Below are positions 1-8,752 of a stretch of 64,000 nt of DNA, in pieces; position 1 is the first letter of the stretch; each line of letters opens with the position of its first letter. Both the position numbers and the translations under genes were made by a program. A model generated the notes under the pieces. That model saw only the letters and a list, made by a program, of their open reading frames with translations. It had not been told where the DNA came from and did no database searches. The stretch covers positions 372,001-436,000 of the forward strand of contig NZ_JAMSLS010000003.1 in NCBI RefSeq assembly GCF_023806465.1. Reading direction: 5' to 3'. The DNA is from Thermomicrobium sp. CFH 73360. GTDB lineage: Bacteria; Chloroflexota; Chloroflexia; Thermomicrobiales; Thermomicrobiaceae.

Positions 1-979
1 CTGGCATAATGAGGCGGCACCAGAGATCGCTGAGCTCCTGCTGGGGCCGAGTAATGCCGATGCGGACCTCTTCGACGATGGCGCCGGCCTCTTCGAAGGC
101 GCGGACGGCCTGGCCAACGGTCTCCTGCACCTCTGGTTCGACGGGAAAGATGTCAAGGTTCGGGCTGTACGCGATGCGCCAGCCGCGGATGGAGCGGCGG
201 GTTGCGGCGACGAAGTCGATTCGCTCCTCGAGGGCAAAGGGATCAAGCGGGTGGTAGCCAGCAAGAGCGGTGAGAACGAGAGCGGCGTCTTCGACGGTGC
301 GGGTGATCGGTCCCTCGTGTCGAAAGGGAGAGATGCCAGCGAAGGCATTCGGGCGTGAGACGAAGGGCAAACGGCCAGCAGAGGGCTTATACCCGTATAC
401 GCCGCACCAGGCTGCCGGGATGCGGATGGATCCACCGCCGTCCGTGCCCTCCGCAAAGGGAACGAGCCCATCAGCGACGGCAGCAGCCGCGCCTCCAGAC
501 GAGCCCCCGGCGTTGAAACGGAGGTCGAAGGGGTTGCGGGTCGGTCCAAACAAGTAGTTATCGGTCGTTCCCCGGAAACCCATGGTTGGACTATTGGTGC
601 GGCCGAGGATGATGGCACCGGCGCGCTCGATGCGCTCGGTGAAGGGGCAAGCGGTATGTGCCACGTAGTGCCGAAGAGCGCGAATGCCTCCGAAGGTGCT
701 CGGCCATCCAGGCTTGAAGTCGAAAAGATCCTTGATGGCGGTCGGAACGCCATGCAGCGGGCCAAGTTCCTCACCACGCATGAGCGCCTGCTCGGCCTCA
801 CGAGCGCGCTGGCGTGCCTCGTCGAACGCGACATAGACGAACGCGTTGAGGCTCGGGTTCCGGTGCTCGATCCGCTCGATGAAAGCGTCGACAACCTCAA
901 CGGGGGAGAGGTCGCGGCGACGGATCCGGAAAGCGAGTTCGCTTGCGCTTCGATAGGCAAGTTCGTCACGAAGCGACAT
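1..979 (-). CDS. Amidase (amidase-signature family), 3' end outside window
   Basis: Hydrolyses an amide bond; the substrate cannot be read from sequence. The gene starts at an ATG preceded by GGAGGTG and runs leftward off the window, so about 326 residues are visible of a family length near 450-480. The Ser-cisSer-Lys triad of the amidase-signature family is present: Lys83 in TAIKD, the Gly/Ser-rich GGSSGG loop (Ser160), and the nucleophile Ser184 in GTDGGGSIRIPA. The C-terminal substrate-specificity part is missing. Nothing in the neighbourhood fixes a pathway, although a catabolic operon starts 1.6 kb away on the other strand. The family is secure, the substrate unknown. Confidence 0.9.
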   Translation of the reverse strand, partial: MSLRDELAYRSASELAFRIRRRDLSPVEVVDAFIERIEHRNPSLNAFVYVAFDEARQRAREAEQALMRGEELGPLHGVPTAIKDLFDFKPGWPSTFGGIRALRHYVAHTACPFTERIERAGAIILGRTNSPTMGFRGTTDNYLFGPTRNPFDLRFNAGGSSGGAAAAVADGLVPFAEGTDGGGSIRIPAAWCGVYGYKPSAGRLPFVSRPNAFAGISPFRHEGPITRTVEDAALVLTALAGYHPLDPFALEERIDFVAATRRSIRGWRIAYSPNLDIFPVEPEVQETVGQAVRAFEEAGAIVEEVRIGITRPQQELSDLWCRLIMP

Positions 980-1699
980 AGCGCACCTCCCCGAGCAGTC
1001 ACCAATCGGATAGTCATTGCCATGATTTGAGTCAGCCAGTGGACAAGGTCGAGACTTGGATGTACCGGTGCGGTGGATTGTCGCAGAGCCATAGCTGTCG
1101 AGTCAATGAGCTGAGGGGAGAACGCGCGGTCGGCATCGTTACGAGAGAGATGACGTTCCAGTGGTGTGTGCTGTCTTGCCCACGAGGGAGACGCATGGTC
1201 GCACCGGGGACGTGAGTGGTCCAGGCGATCGGGAAGACAGAGAGCGATCCAGAGAGGTTGCCTGATACGAAGCCGCGGGCAGTGACTGTGTTCGCAGCGC
1301 AAGGGGATTCACGATGTTTCGGCTGCGTGACCGAGGCTCGGACCAGTCTTGCTGCACCGAGTGTAATGGGAAGACCGCAGGAGGTGAGTGGGATGGAAGG
1401 TGAGCCCCCGGCAACGGCTTACTGGATGCGCTGCAGTACGTTCGTGAGCTGGTCACCAGGCCCAGAAGATGCTTGTGGGTACGGCACACAGATCGTTTTA
1501 CGGGAACTGAGCGAGAGCACCACTGGTCGCTGCGGTGGGGGGCGTGGTCCTCGTCGACTCCGCCGGCGCATGGAGCAAAGATGGCGTCCTCGTGCAGGGC
1601 AAGCCTAGGCTGGAGAAAACGGGCAGTCAGGCATGGAGGTGGGCTCCTGCAGGAGGCCCATGTCCGGCTTCAAAGTAGGAAGGGGCAGGGCAGTGGCTC
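980..1699. other. Gene-poor stretch, no supported gene
   Basis: About 720 bases lie between the amidase start and the lipoprotein stop. Short open frames exist on both strands, but their translations are Ser/Arg-rich low-complexity shadows without recognisable motifs and lack convincing ribosome-binding sites. I see no RNA gene or repeat. It probably holds the amidase promoter near its left end and perhaps decayed sequence. Confidence 0.5.
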
Positions 1700-2164
1700 T
1701 CATATCGCGTCGGTGAGCATTAAGAGGACGGTCGTCCCGTATTCGTTACCCTTGACGACAACGGTGAGTGCGGCACCTTCACGCTTTGCAGCCAGCGCGC
1801 CCGCTGGAGCAGGTTGGAGCGTCCAGCCCAAGCTGGGGAGCGTGGTGCGGTAGAAGTCGAGCACTTTCTCAGCCGAGTCGGAGACAGCGAAACTCAGGGT
1901 GCCGCCGTTCTCAACCTGCGTCGCGAGGGGCTGGAGCTGACCTGGCTCCGAGCCAGGATACTTCGGGACCTGGTGCTTTTCCCAGACGGGGATGAACTCC
2001 ACATTGGGAGGAGGACTAGCGTTGCCCTGCCCGGTGGCAGAACCATACGGATCGGTGGAACTTGTGTCACCGGTGGCAGTAGTGGTGCCCCCTTGCCCTG
2101 AGCGGCGGCAGGCAAGGGCGGCCAGGCTCATCCCAAGGAAACCTAGAAAGGTTCGTCGCTGCAT
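1700..2164 (-). CDS. Predicted exported lipoprotein, function unknown
   Basis: A protein of 154 residues. It begins with a twin-arginine-like export signal (QRRTFLGFLGMSLAALAC), so residue Cys19 is a likely lipidation site, although the residue at -3 is Ala rather than the usual Leu. A Ser/Thr/Gly-rich linker follows. The C-terminal half (about residues 55-154) looks like a compact alpha/beta domain containing a segment near 'DFYRTTLPSLGWT', a pattern common in small Chloroflexota and Actinobacteria lipoproteins where a polypeptide of this sort is annotated only as hypothetical. It stands alone on the minus strand. No catalytic residues are evident and I assign no function. Confidence 0.75.
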   Translation of the reverse strand: MQRRTFLGFLGMSLAALACRRSGQGGTTTATGDTSSTDPYGSATGQGNASPPPNVEFIPVWEKHQVPKYPGSEPGQLQPLATQVENGGTLSFAVSDSAEKVLDFYRTTLPSLGWTLQPAPAGALAAKREGAALTVVVKGNEYGTTVLLMLTDAI

Positions 2165-2502
2165 ACCCCACCCCGTCGGTCCTCCGGCCGAGCCCCATAC
2201 CGTATCCTACTCCGAGCTGCTCGGAACTGCACATGGGTTTGTCTATGCGGGACCGCGGGAAGCCCTGACCTGGCTATCCCAGGACGCGTGAAGGTCATGG
2301 TTCCGGACGCTATGCGAGGTCTCTGGAGAGCTGAGTGGGACATCCTCGTGCGTACCGATGCAGGGGCGACTCGAGGTTTCCCGAAAGGGGCGGGCTGCTT
2401 GGGCGCTTGCGTGCGCGGGCAGTGTCGGTGTCGAGAGAGGTTGAGTCCACCCACCCCATGGTCCGCGCGTCTAGCGATTCGCGCCGGACTTCAGTTTAGC
2501 GC
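2165..2502. other. Divergent intergenic region
   Basis: This interval separates the lipoprotein (minus) from the catabolic operon (plus). The translations of its open frames show no family resemblance. Its right end carries the operon promoter. I see no repeat or RNA gene. Confidence 0.5.
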
Positions 2503-2531
2503 TTGACATTTTTCCATTTCTCTCCTACGCT
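2503..2531 (+). promoter_or_regulatory. Sigma70-type promoter of the catabolic operon
   Basis: A perfect TTGACA (2503-2508), a 17-base spacer rich in T and C, and TACGCT (2526-2531) form a good housekeeping promoter. Transcription would begin near 2538, giving a leader of about 90 bases before the amidohydrolase ATG at 2626. Confidence 0.7.
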
Positions 2532-2625
2532 GGTAGCAAATCCCGCGAACGAGAGCCCGATCCCCGGTCGGCGGGTTCTTTTGGGCTGCATTGCTCGAGG
2601 CTTCCAGGGACGAGGAGGTGCTGCG

Positions 2626-3993
2626 ATGGCAGACCGCGTGCTGATCCGCAACGGCTATGTGCTCACGATGGACGACCAGCTTGGTGATATCCCCAACGGT
2701 GATGTGCTCATTGAAGGGGACACAATCGTCCAGGTCGGTCGGGGACTCGCTGCCACGGATGCCGAGGTGATCGATGCAACCGGGAAGATCGTGCTTCCTG
2801 GCTTCATCGATACGCACCGGCACACGTGGGAAACAGCGATCCGTGGATGCGCGCCGGACGCGACGCTGGAGGATTACTTCATCGAGGTTCTGGATACGTT
2901 CGCCCCGCTCTACCGCCCGGAGGATGTTTACGCGAGTAACCTCGCGGGAGCCCTGGAGTGCTTGAATGCCGGTATCACGACACTGGTGGATTGGTCGCAT
3001 ATCAACAACACGCCGGAGCACCCGGATGCCGCGATCCAAGGGTTGAAGGACGCTGGTATCCGTGCTGTCTATGCCTACGGTCCACCGAATACGTCGTTGC
3101 AGGCCTGTTGGTTCAGCAGCACGATTGTGACACCGCGTGAAGACGTCGAGCGCGTACGGAAGACGTACTTCAACAGCGATCAGGGACTGCTGACGATGGC
3201 GCTGGCGACACGCGGGCCGGGCTTTTGTACGGACGAGGTCGTCCGGGCCGAGTGGGAGATGGCGCGCGACCTTGCCCTGCCGATCACGATCCACGTCGGG
3301 ATGGGGCGTCTCGCCGGACGTTGGCAGATGGTCGCCTGGTTGAACCGGCTCGGTCTGCTGTACCCGGACACGACGTATATTCACTGCTGTCACTTCACCG
3401 ATGAGGAATGGCAGCTGGTGGCACAGAGCCAGGGCAAGATCTCGATCGCTCCGCAGGTGGAGATGCAGATGGGCCACGGTTGGCCGCCGTTCCTCAAGGC
3501 GATGCAGTACGGTCTACGGCCCAGCTTGAGTATCGACGTGGTGACGACGGTTCCCGGTGACATGTTCACCGAGATGCGCTGCGCCTTCGCGTGCGAGCGG
3601 GCCCGTCTGCACGAGGCAGCATGGGATGAGCCGAACCCGGTCAGTAAGGATGTGCTGACGGCGCGTGACATTCTCAAGATGGCGACGATCAACGGAGCGC
3701 ATGTCGTCCTGCAGGAGGATCGGATCGGCTCGCTAACGCCGGGGAAGAAGGCAGATGTGATCGTGATCGATGCGGGGTCAGTGAATCTGGCACCGATGAT
3801 CGACGCGGTTGCGGCAGTGGTGCTGGGTGCAGATGTGTCGAATGTCGAGACGGTCCTGGTGAACGGGCGGTTCGTGAAGCGGGACGGGAAGCTCTTGGCT
3901 GATTGGGAGCGGGCACGGAGGCTCGTCGAGGCGTCTCGCGATTACCTGCTGGAGGCACGCGAGCGGAAGCGGGCGGAGCAGGTGCAGGCATGA
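2626..3993 (+). CDS. Metal-dependent amidohydrolase (cytosine deaminase/TRZ-ATZ type)
   Basis: A 455-residue amidohydrolase-superfamily enzyme, probably a deaminase or C-N hydrolase acting on a small ring or side chain. The first metal-binding motif is His64-x-His66 in GFIDTHRHTWE. Later candidate metal or catalytic residues lie in TIHVGMGR, YIHCCHF and LSIDVVTT. The start at 2626 is chosen because GAGGAGG sits 7-10 bases upstream; the frame is open further 5' but without a ribosome-binding site. It is the first gene of a four-gene operon and its stop overlaps the next start (ATGA). Substrate is unknown; its partners point to aromatic or heterocycle breakdown. Confidence 0.88.
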   Translation: MADRVLIRNGYVLTMDDQLGDIPNGDVLIEGDTIVQVGRGLAATDAEVIDATGKIVLPGFIDTHRHTWETAIRGCAPDATLEDYFIEVLDTFAPLYRPEDVYASNLAGALECLNAGITTLVDWSHINNTPEHPDAAIQGLKDAGIRAVYAYGPPNTSLQACWFSSTIVTPREDVERVRKTYFNSDQGLLTMALATRGPGFCTDEVVRAEWEMARDLALPITIHVGMGRLAGRWQMVAWLNRLGLLYPDTTYIHCCHFTDEEWQLVAQSQGKISIAPQVEMQMGHGWPPFLKAMQYGLRPSLSIDVVTTVPGDMFTEMRCAFACERARLHEAAWDEPNPVSKDVLTARDILKMATINGAHVVLQEDRIGSLTPGKKADVIVIDAGSVNLAPMIDAVAAVVLGADVSNVETVLVNGRFVKRDGKLLADWERARRLVEASRDYLLEARERKRAEQVQA

Positions 3994-5045
3994 GGGGCGG
4001 TGCGCCGATGCGTGCGATGGTGTTCCGCTCCTTTGGCGGGCCGGAGGTCCTGGAACTCGCTGAGGTGCCGACGCCGGAGCCCGGTGCCGGGGAGGTCTTG
4101 GTCCGCGTCCGCGCCGCCTCGATCAATCGGTTGGACATCGAGTTCCGTCAGACGGGGTTCGGCTTCGCCGGCCCGGACTTCCCGTTCCCCCACGTCGGCG
4201 GGGCGGATGCGGCCGGCGTCGTGGAAGAGGTCGGCGAGGGGGTGACGAGTGTCCGCCCCGGAGACCGTGTCGTCGTCTTCACGTTTGTGACGTGTGGACA
4301 GTGCCCCGCCTGCTTGGCGCGTCGACCCGAGAACATGTGCCAAAACTACCAACTGCTCGGTATCCATCGCTGGGGTGGTTACGCGGAGTATGTGTGCGTC
4401 CCGGAACGGAACGTTGTTCCGCTCCCGGACGAGGTGGGATTCGAGGCGGCAAGCTGTTTGCCGGTGTCCTATGTCACCGCGTGGCATGGACTGGTGAACC
4501 GTGCTGACGTCGGGCCGGGCGATCGTGTGGTTGTCATGGGAGCGACAAGCTCCACCGGGATTGCGGCGGTACAGATCGCGGCGCTCCGGGGAGCTCGCGT
4601 GGTCGGGGTGGGGCGGAGTGGTGGCAAGCTTGCTCGTCTGAGTGAGGTGGGAGCGGAGGGAGCGGTATCGCTTCTCGAGGAGCGATGGCCGCAGCGGGTG
4701 TGCGAGATCCTCGGGGGTCGCGCGACGGTGCTCTTTGACACGCTGGGCACGACGACCTGGGCTCATGTCTCAGCGCTCTTGGACCGTGGGGCGCGCGTCG
4801 CAGTCTGTGGGCGGAGTAGCGGCACGGAGCTCTCCACCAATCTGCTGTGGTTGTACCGGAACGTGACCACCGTGTTCTTCTACCTGTCCGGACAGCGCCG
4901 AGACCTGGAAGCACTAGTGGCCGCGACGAGTCGTGGGTCGTTGCGACCGGTGGTCCATCGGGTGTACCCGCTCGAGGAGCTTCCTGCGGCCCAACGGGCT
5001 GTCGATGGGGGAGAGCCGTTCGGGAAAGTTGTGGTGCGTGTGTGA
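3990..5045 (+). CDS. Zinc-type medium-chain alcohol dehydrogenase-like oxidoreductase
   Basis: An MDR-superfamily protein of 351 residues. The N-terminal GroES-like half carries the structural zinc knot, four Cys in the stretch CGQCPACLARRPENMC. The C-terminal Rossmann half has the nucleotide-binding turn near VVVMGATSSTGIAAVQ. It should oxidise or reduce an alcohol, aldehyde or enone with NAD(P). The start shown overlaps the upstream stop as ATGA; a second in-frame ATG at 4008, behind a GGGGCGG, gives the more usual N-terminus MRAMVF and is equally possible. It is the second gene of the catabolic operon. Confidence 0.88.
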   Translation: MRGGAPMRAMVFRSFGGPEVLELAEVPTPEPGAGEVLVRVRAASINRLDIEFRQTGFGFAGPDFPFPHVGGADAAGVVEEVGEGVTSVRPGDRVVVFTFVTCGQCPACLARRPENMCQNYQLLGIHRWGGYAEYVCVPERNVVPLPDEVGFEAASCLPVSYVTAWHGLVNRADVGPGDRVVVMGATSSTGIAAVQIAALRGARVVGVGRSGGKLARLSEVGAEGAVSLLEERWPQRVCEILGGRATVLFDTLGTTTWAHVSALLDRGARVAVCGRSSGTELSTNLLWLYRNVTTVFFYLSGQRRDLEALVAATSRGSLRPVVHRVYPLEELPAAQRAVDGGEPFGKVVVRV

Positions 5046-5060
5046 TGCTGGAGGTGTTCG

Positions 5061-5957
5061 ATGAGCCTTATGGCATTCGATCATGCGGTCATCCGAGTGC
5101 AGGATCTCGATGCCGCGCGACGGTGGTACTGTGATTGGTTGGGGCTGATCGAGTTAGCACAGGACGGGGACATCGTCTACCTCGGCTGCGGGGGGGACGA
5201 GCACTTCGACCTGGGGTTGCGGGCAGGCAGCGTCGGGCTGGATCACATGGCTTTCGCCGTGGCCGGGGTGCCGGAACTCGAGGAACTCCATCGGCAGTAC
5301 AGTGAACGTGGGATCGCCTGCACGGCGATCGAGCGTGCACCGGAGCCTGGTATCGCCGCGGCATTTCGGCTCACGGTTCCCACCGGTCAGATCTTCGAGG
5401 TGATGGCCCGAGATGGGCGAACGAGCTACCCTCACACGACGAAGTGGAATCCGGCGGCCGCGCACGCTCCGCTCGATATCAATCACATCACCTTCTTGGC
5501 CGACGACGTGGAGCTGCCGACGCGGTTCTACTGCGAGCAGCTCGGTTTTGCATTCTCTGACTTGCTTCTCCCCCCGGATGCCGACAACCCGTGGCTTTTC
5601 TCTTTCATCCGTGTTGGGGAGAACCACCATGATATCGCGATCGTGAAAGGTTCGGTGGGGAACAAGCTGCATCACGTGGCGTTTCTGGTCAACGGAGTGA
5701 GCGAGGTTGTTCGCTTTGCCGACCGACTTGGACGCTTTGGCTGGCGTATTGAGGCGGGAGTCGGTCGGCATGGCCCTGGCGGGAACTCGTTCCTGTATGT
5801 GCGCGATCCTTCCGGGAACCGGATCGAGATCACAGCGGACGTCGCACGGCTGCCGAATCGGTTTGAGTCGCCACGCATCTGGCGCGGGGAACTCTCCGCG
5901 GTTTTTAATGTGTGGACGGAAGCGCCGCCACCGGCGAGCTTCGGCGACGGGACCTGA
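5061..5957 (+). CDS. Two-domain VOC protein, extradiol (catechol 2,3-) dioxygenase-like
   Basis: 298 residues made of two vicinal-oxygen-chelate modules. The second module keeps the iron ligands of type I extradiol dioxygenases: a His in LDINHITF, a His in KLHHVAF and a Glu in NRIEIT. It probably cleaves an aromatic diol next to its hydroxyls, using Fe(II) and O2. GGAGG precedes the ATG by 7 bases. Position in the operon, followed by a FAH-family hydrolase, fits a meta-cleavage route. The first module has only a partial ligand set, as is usual for this architecture. The exact diol cannot be inferred. Confidence 0.87.
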   Translation: MSLMAFDHAVIRVQDLDAARRWYCDWLGLIELAQDGDIVYLGCGGDEHFDLGLRAGSVGLDHMAFAVAGVPELEELHRQYSERGIACTAIERAPEPGIAAAFRLTVPTGQIFEVMARDGRTSYPHTTKWNPAAAHAPLDINHITFLADDVELPTRFYCEQLGFAFSDLLLPPDADNPWLFSFIRVGENHHDIAIVKGSVGNKLHHVAFLVNGVSEVVRFADRLGRFGWRIEAGVGRHGPGGNSFLYVRDPSGNRIEITADVARLPNRFESPRIWRGELSAVFNVWTEAPPPASFGDGT

Positions 5958-5977
5958 GTTTGCGGAAGGGGAGGGCC

Positions 5978-6928
5978 ATGCGACTGGTCACCTACATTGC
6001 GCGTGGTCGGACAAGTGTTGGGGTGGTTGAGGGGGAATGGATCCTCGATATCTCCCGTGGATGGGTGGAGCTTCTGCGGCAGCGTGGCGTTGTTGATGCG
6101 GAGGGTCGAGCGCAGGCAGAGTGCCCGCCAGATCTCGTGCTCTTACTGGCGCGTGATGGACTGGGACGAGCCGCGGAGGTTGCCGCCTGGGTGCGCGAGG
6201 AGTTCGCGCGGGATGGAGAGGGGGCGGTAGCACGCGGGCTGGCGGTGCGAATGAGCGACCCCGCTGTACGGCTGCGTGCCCCGCTGCTGCGACCGGGGAA
6301 GATTATCTGCCTGGGCCTCAATTATGCCGACCACGCGCGGGAGACCAACTCGCCGGTTCCACAGTATCCGGAGCTGTTCAATAAGTTCGCCAACGCCCTG
6401 ATCGGTCCGGGAGAGCCGATCGTCTTGCCGCGGGTCAGCCAGCAGGTGGACTACGAGGCGGAGCTCGCAGTGGTGATCGGTCGGGCTGGGCGTTACATTG
6501 ACGAGTCGCGGGCTCTCGAGCACGTTGCAGGCTACACGATCCTCAACGACGTCTCCATGCGCGACTTTCAGTTCCGAGGTCGGCAGTGGATGCAAGGGAA
6601 AACGTTCGACCGTTCGACGCCGCTTGGTCCGTGGGTGGTGACGGCCGATGAGATTCCAGATCCGCAAGGACTGGAGATCTCCTGCGAGGTCAGTGGTGAG
6701 GTGCTGCAGCGCTCGAACACACGGGAGATGATCTTTCACGTGGCGCACGTCGTTGCCTACATCTCGCAGATCATGACGCTCGAGCCGGGGGACGTGATTG
6801 CAACTGGGACACCGGCCGGTGTGGGCTTTGCTCGTGAGCCCAAGCGACTCCTTCGGCCGGGTGACGTGGTGCGGGTGACCGTGGAGAAGATCGGGACGCT
6901 CGAGAATCCAGTGGTGGCGGAGGAGTAG
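5978..6928 (+). CDS. Fumarylacetoacetate hydrolase family protein
   Basis: A 316-residue FAH-superfamily enzyme (C-C hydrolase, isomerase or decarboxylase of ring-cleavage products). Hallmarks are ICLGLNYADHARE, the metal-site segment DYEAELAVVIGR, the NDVSMRDFQ block and TGTPAGVGFA near the C-terminus. The ATG at 5978 follows GGGGAGGG and gives the family-typical N-terminus MRLVTY; the frame is open upstream into the dioxygenase gene. It is the last gene of the operon and acts after the extradiol dioxygenase in the proposed route. Confidence 0.9.
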   Translation: MRLVTYIARGRTSVGVVEGEWILDISRGWVELLRQRGVVDAEGRAQAECPPDLVLLLARDGLGRAAEVAAWVREEFARDGEGAVARGLAVRMSDPAVRLRAPLLRPGKIICLGLNYADHARETNSPVPQYPELFNKFANALIGPGEPIVLPRVSQQVDYEAELAVVIGRAGRYIDESRALEHVAGYTILNDVSMRDFQFRGRQWMQGKTFDRSTPLGPWVVTADEIPDPQGLEISCEVSGEVLQRSNTREMIFHVAHVVAYISQIMTLEPGDVIATGTPAGVGFAREPKRLLRPGDVVRVTVEKIGTLENPVVAEE

Positions 6929-7018
6929 AGACGCGCGGTGTGAAGGTTGAGGGCCTGCACTGGTCTCGGTCGCTTCGGCCGGGGTCAGTGTGGCTTTTCA
7001 TGTCGAATAGCGTTTTTG

Positions 7019-7050
7019 CATCTTCGGCGACACGGTCTTTCGCCGAGATG
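7019..7050. terminator. Imperfect hairpin between convergent genes
   Basis: CATCTTCGGCGA and TCGCCGAGATG pair with one bulge around a 9-base loop. The hairpin lies between the FAH-family gene and manA, which converge here. A short pyrimidine run follows on the plus strand. It could stop transcription from either side, but there is no proper U tract. Confidence 0.35.
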
Positions 7051-7105
7051 TCTTTCGAGCTGGCCTGGGACATCCGTGCGCCGTTGGCGTTGTTTCCTAG
7101 ATCCT

Positions 7106-8200
7106 TCAAGGGTGTACCAACGTACGTGCGGTAGCAAGATCTTCGGTCTCCCCTCCGAGTTGCAGGATGCTGGGATCGGCGTAACCGGCGGCGCGCAACG
7201 GAGCGATCACGTCACGCTGGAGATCGGGGATGCTGGCGACGAGAAGCGTTCCAGATCCTTCCACGGTAATCTGAGGCGAGTTCGCGGGGATGAGCGCGGT
7301 TTGGCCGAGAGAAAGTGGAAGGGGCGGCCCCTCGTCAGTCGCGATGGTCAGTGCACCGCTAATACAGCTCGCCAGCCGAAAGGTCTCGTCGGGGACAAAG
7401 GAGAGACGGTGGCGAGTGTGAACGTCCCAACGCTCGAGGAGAAAGTAACGGCAAGCAGCGAGGATCATCCGCCAGGGCTCGAGCGCGAGCGGCTGGATGT
7501 GCTGCGCGCGGCGCTCCGGCCGTAGCACGGCGAGTCCTTCCTCGATATGCAGCGGGCGGGGGTGTCCCGCTGCGTCGACACGATCCCAGTCGTAGAGGCG
7601 ATAGGTGATATCTGATTGCTCCTGGATCTCGTACAACAGGATTCCGGCTCCAATGGCGTGCAGGGTACCAGCCGGTACGAAAACGGTGTCACCGGCTCGG
7701 ACGGGAAGGCGTTGAAGGTGATTCGCGAGTTTGCGTTGAGCTACGAGGTCGCGCAGCGTGGCTGACGTGAGTGGTTCGCGCAGTCCGACAATAAGTTCGG
7801 CGTTCGGCTCGGCGGCGAGGATGTGCCAGGCCTCGGTCTTCCCCCGTTGGCCGAGTGGCCGTGCCTGATCGTCGTCAGGATGGACTTGGACTGAGAGGAC
7901 GTCGTTCGCATCGATGAACTTGATGAGGAGCGGGAAATCGCCGAAGGGCACGCTCACCGCGAGGCCGCGACGACCGAGAATCGTCTCGCCAAAGCTCTCG
8001 ACGAGTTCGCGGAGTGTGCGACCGGCGAGTGGTCCGGAAGCAATGCGTGCCTCGTTAGCCGTTTCCCACGACTCACCGATAGGGCGATCCAGCGGGGCTG
8101 GCTTCCCGAGGAGGCGCGCGAGCCGCTGATTACCCCAGGGACGTTCGACGAGGAGTGGTTGAAGCAGGAGCGGAGCTGCGGGCAGCGTCTTAGTCTTCAT
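7106..8200 (-). CDS. manA: Class I mannose-6-phosphate isomerase
   Basis: Interconverts mannose 6-phosphate and fructose 6-phosphate, feeding GDP-mannose and glycan synthesis. 364 residues, slightly short for the family. Zinc ligands are visible in SVQVHPDD (Gln and His), KTEAWHIL (Glu) and VPAGTLHAI (His), followed by the highly typical YEIQEQSDITYRLYDW segment. The start overlaps the stop of the upstream membrane-protein gene by 11 bases, suggesting translational coupling. It is the last gene of the run lpdA, antiporter, membrane protein, manA. Confidence 0.93.
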   Translation of the reverse strand: MKTKTLPAAPLLLQPLLVERPWGNQRLARLLGKPAPLDRPIGESWETANEARIASGPLAGRTLRELVESFGETILGRRGLAVSVPFGDFPLLIKFIDANDVLSVQVHPDDDQARPLGQRGKTEAWHILAAEPNAELIVGLREPLTSATLRDLVAQRKLANHLQRLPVRAGDTVFVPAGTLHAIGAGILLYEIQEQSDITYRLYDWDRVDAAGHPRPLHIEEGLAVLRPERRAQHIQPLALEPWRMILAACRYFLLERWDVHTRHRLSFVPDETFRLASCISGALTIATDEGPPLPLSLGQTALIPANSPQITVEGSGTLLVASIPDLQRDVIAPLRAAGYADPSILQLGGETEDLATARTLVHP

Positions 8201-8750
8201 TGGTCACATCCGGTAAGGAATCAGCCGAGGCCCTACTCGGGGACGGCGCGAAGCTCGATTGTGAGAGGCTATCGTATACCCAGCCGAGCGTGACACCGTA
8301 GGCAACGTGGCGCCAGACCTCTTGGAGGAATGGCACTGGCCGGTTGAACGGCTCTAGACGTCCTGCGCGAACCTCTGGGTGAATCCGGTCGAGGACCAGC
8401 AAGACCGGCCAGAGAATGAGATTTTCAGCGACGGCGAAGAGGAGGCCTCCCTTCCAGCCGGGATGAGGGAGGCGCTTGCGCAGGCTGCCGTACAGCATGC
8501 CGAGCGCAGCACCGTTTACACAATGCATGAGTAGGCCGAGCCAGGGCCAGTGAGGAGCACCGCCTGGCAGAAGTCCAGCGAGTAGACGTAAGTCATTTGT
8601 CTTGCGGCGGGTCAACGCAAGGTCCAGTGCCATCGCGGCAAGAAAGGCGAGTGCACCGAAGATACCAGCCACGAGCCCTGCGGGAACCACCGGGGAGGGC
8701 AGAACGGAGGGGGGTTGCGAGGCTGAGTTCCGGACTGTGCCAAGCCACAT
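8190..8750 (-). CDS. Conserved-looking integral membrane protein
   Basis: About 186 residues with four likely membrane segments (LVAGIFGALAFLAAM, LLMHCVNGAALGMLYG, LLFAVAENLILWPVLLV and a C-terminal one near VAYGVTLGWVY). It resembles the DUF1440/YagU-like membrane proteins of other bacteria, which have no settled role. The GTG/ATG choice is helped by GGAG seven bases before 8750; ATG 8756 overlaps the antiporter stop as ATGA and is the alternative. It lies between an antiporter and manA in one operon. Confidence 0.75.
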   Translation of the reverse strand: MWLGTVRNSASQPPSVLPSPVVPAGLVAGIFGALAFLAAMALDLALTRRKTNDLRLLAGLLPGGAPHWPWLGLLMHCVNGAALGMLYGSLRKRLPHPGWKGGLLFAVAENLILWPVLLVLDRIHPEVRAGRLEPFNRPVPFLQEVWRHVAYGVTLGWVYDSLSQSSFAPSPSRASADSLPDVTNED

Positions 8751-8752
8751 GG

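Noticed and set aside
1139-1489. 116-residue minus-strand open frame
   Set aside because: Ser/Pro/Arg-rich translation, no ribosome-binding site and no motif; overlaps other equally empty frames.
2491-3477. 328-residue minus-strand open frame across the amidohydrolase
   Set aside because: Exact antisense shadow of a well-supported enzyme; composition is Arg/His/Gln-rich.
4401-4420. GGAAC-GTT-GTTCC palindrome as LexA box
   Set aside because: Spacer is three rather than four bases and it lies inside the dehydrogenase coding sequence.
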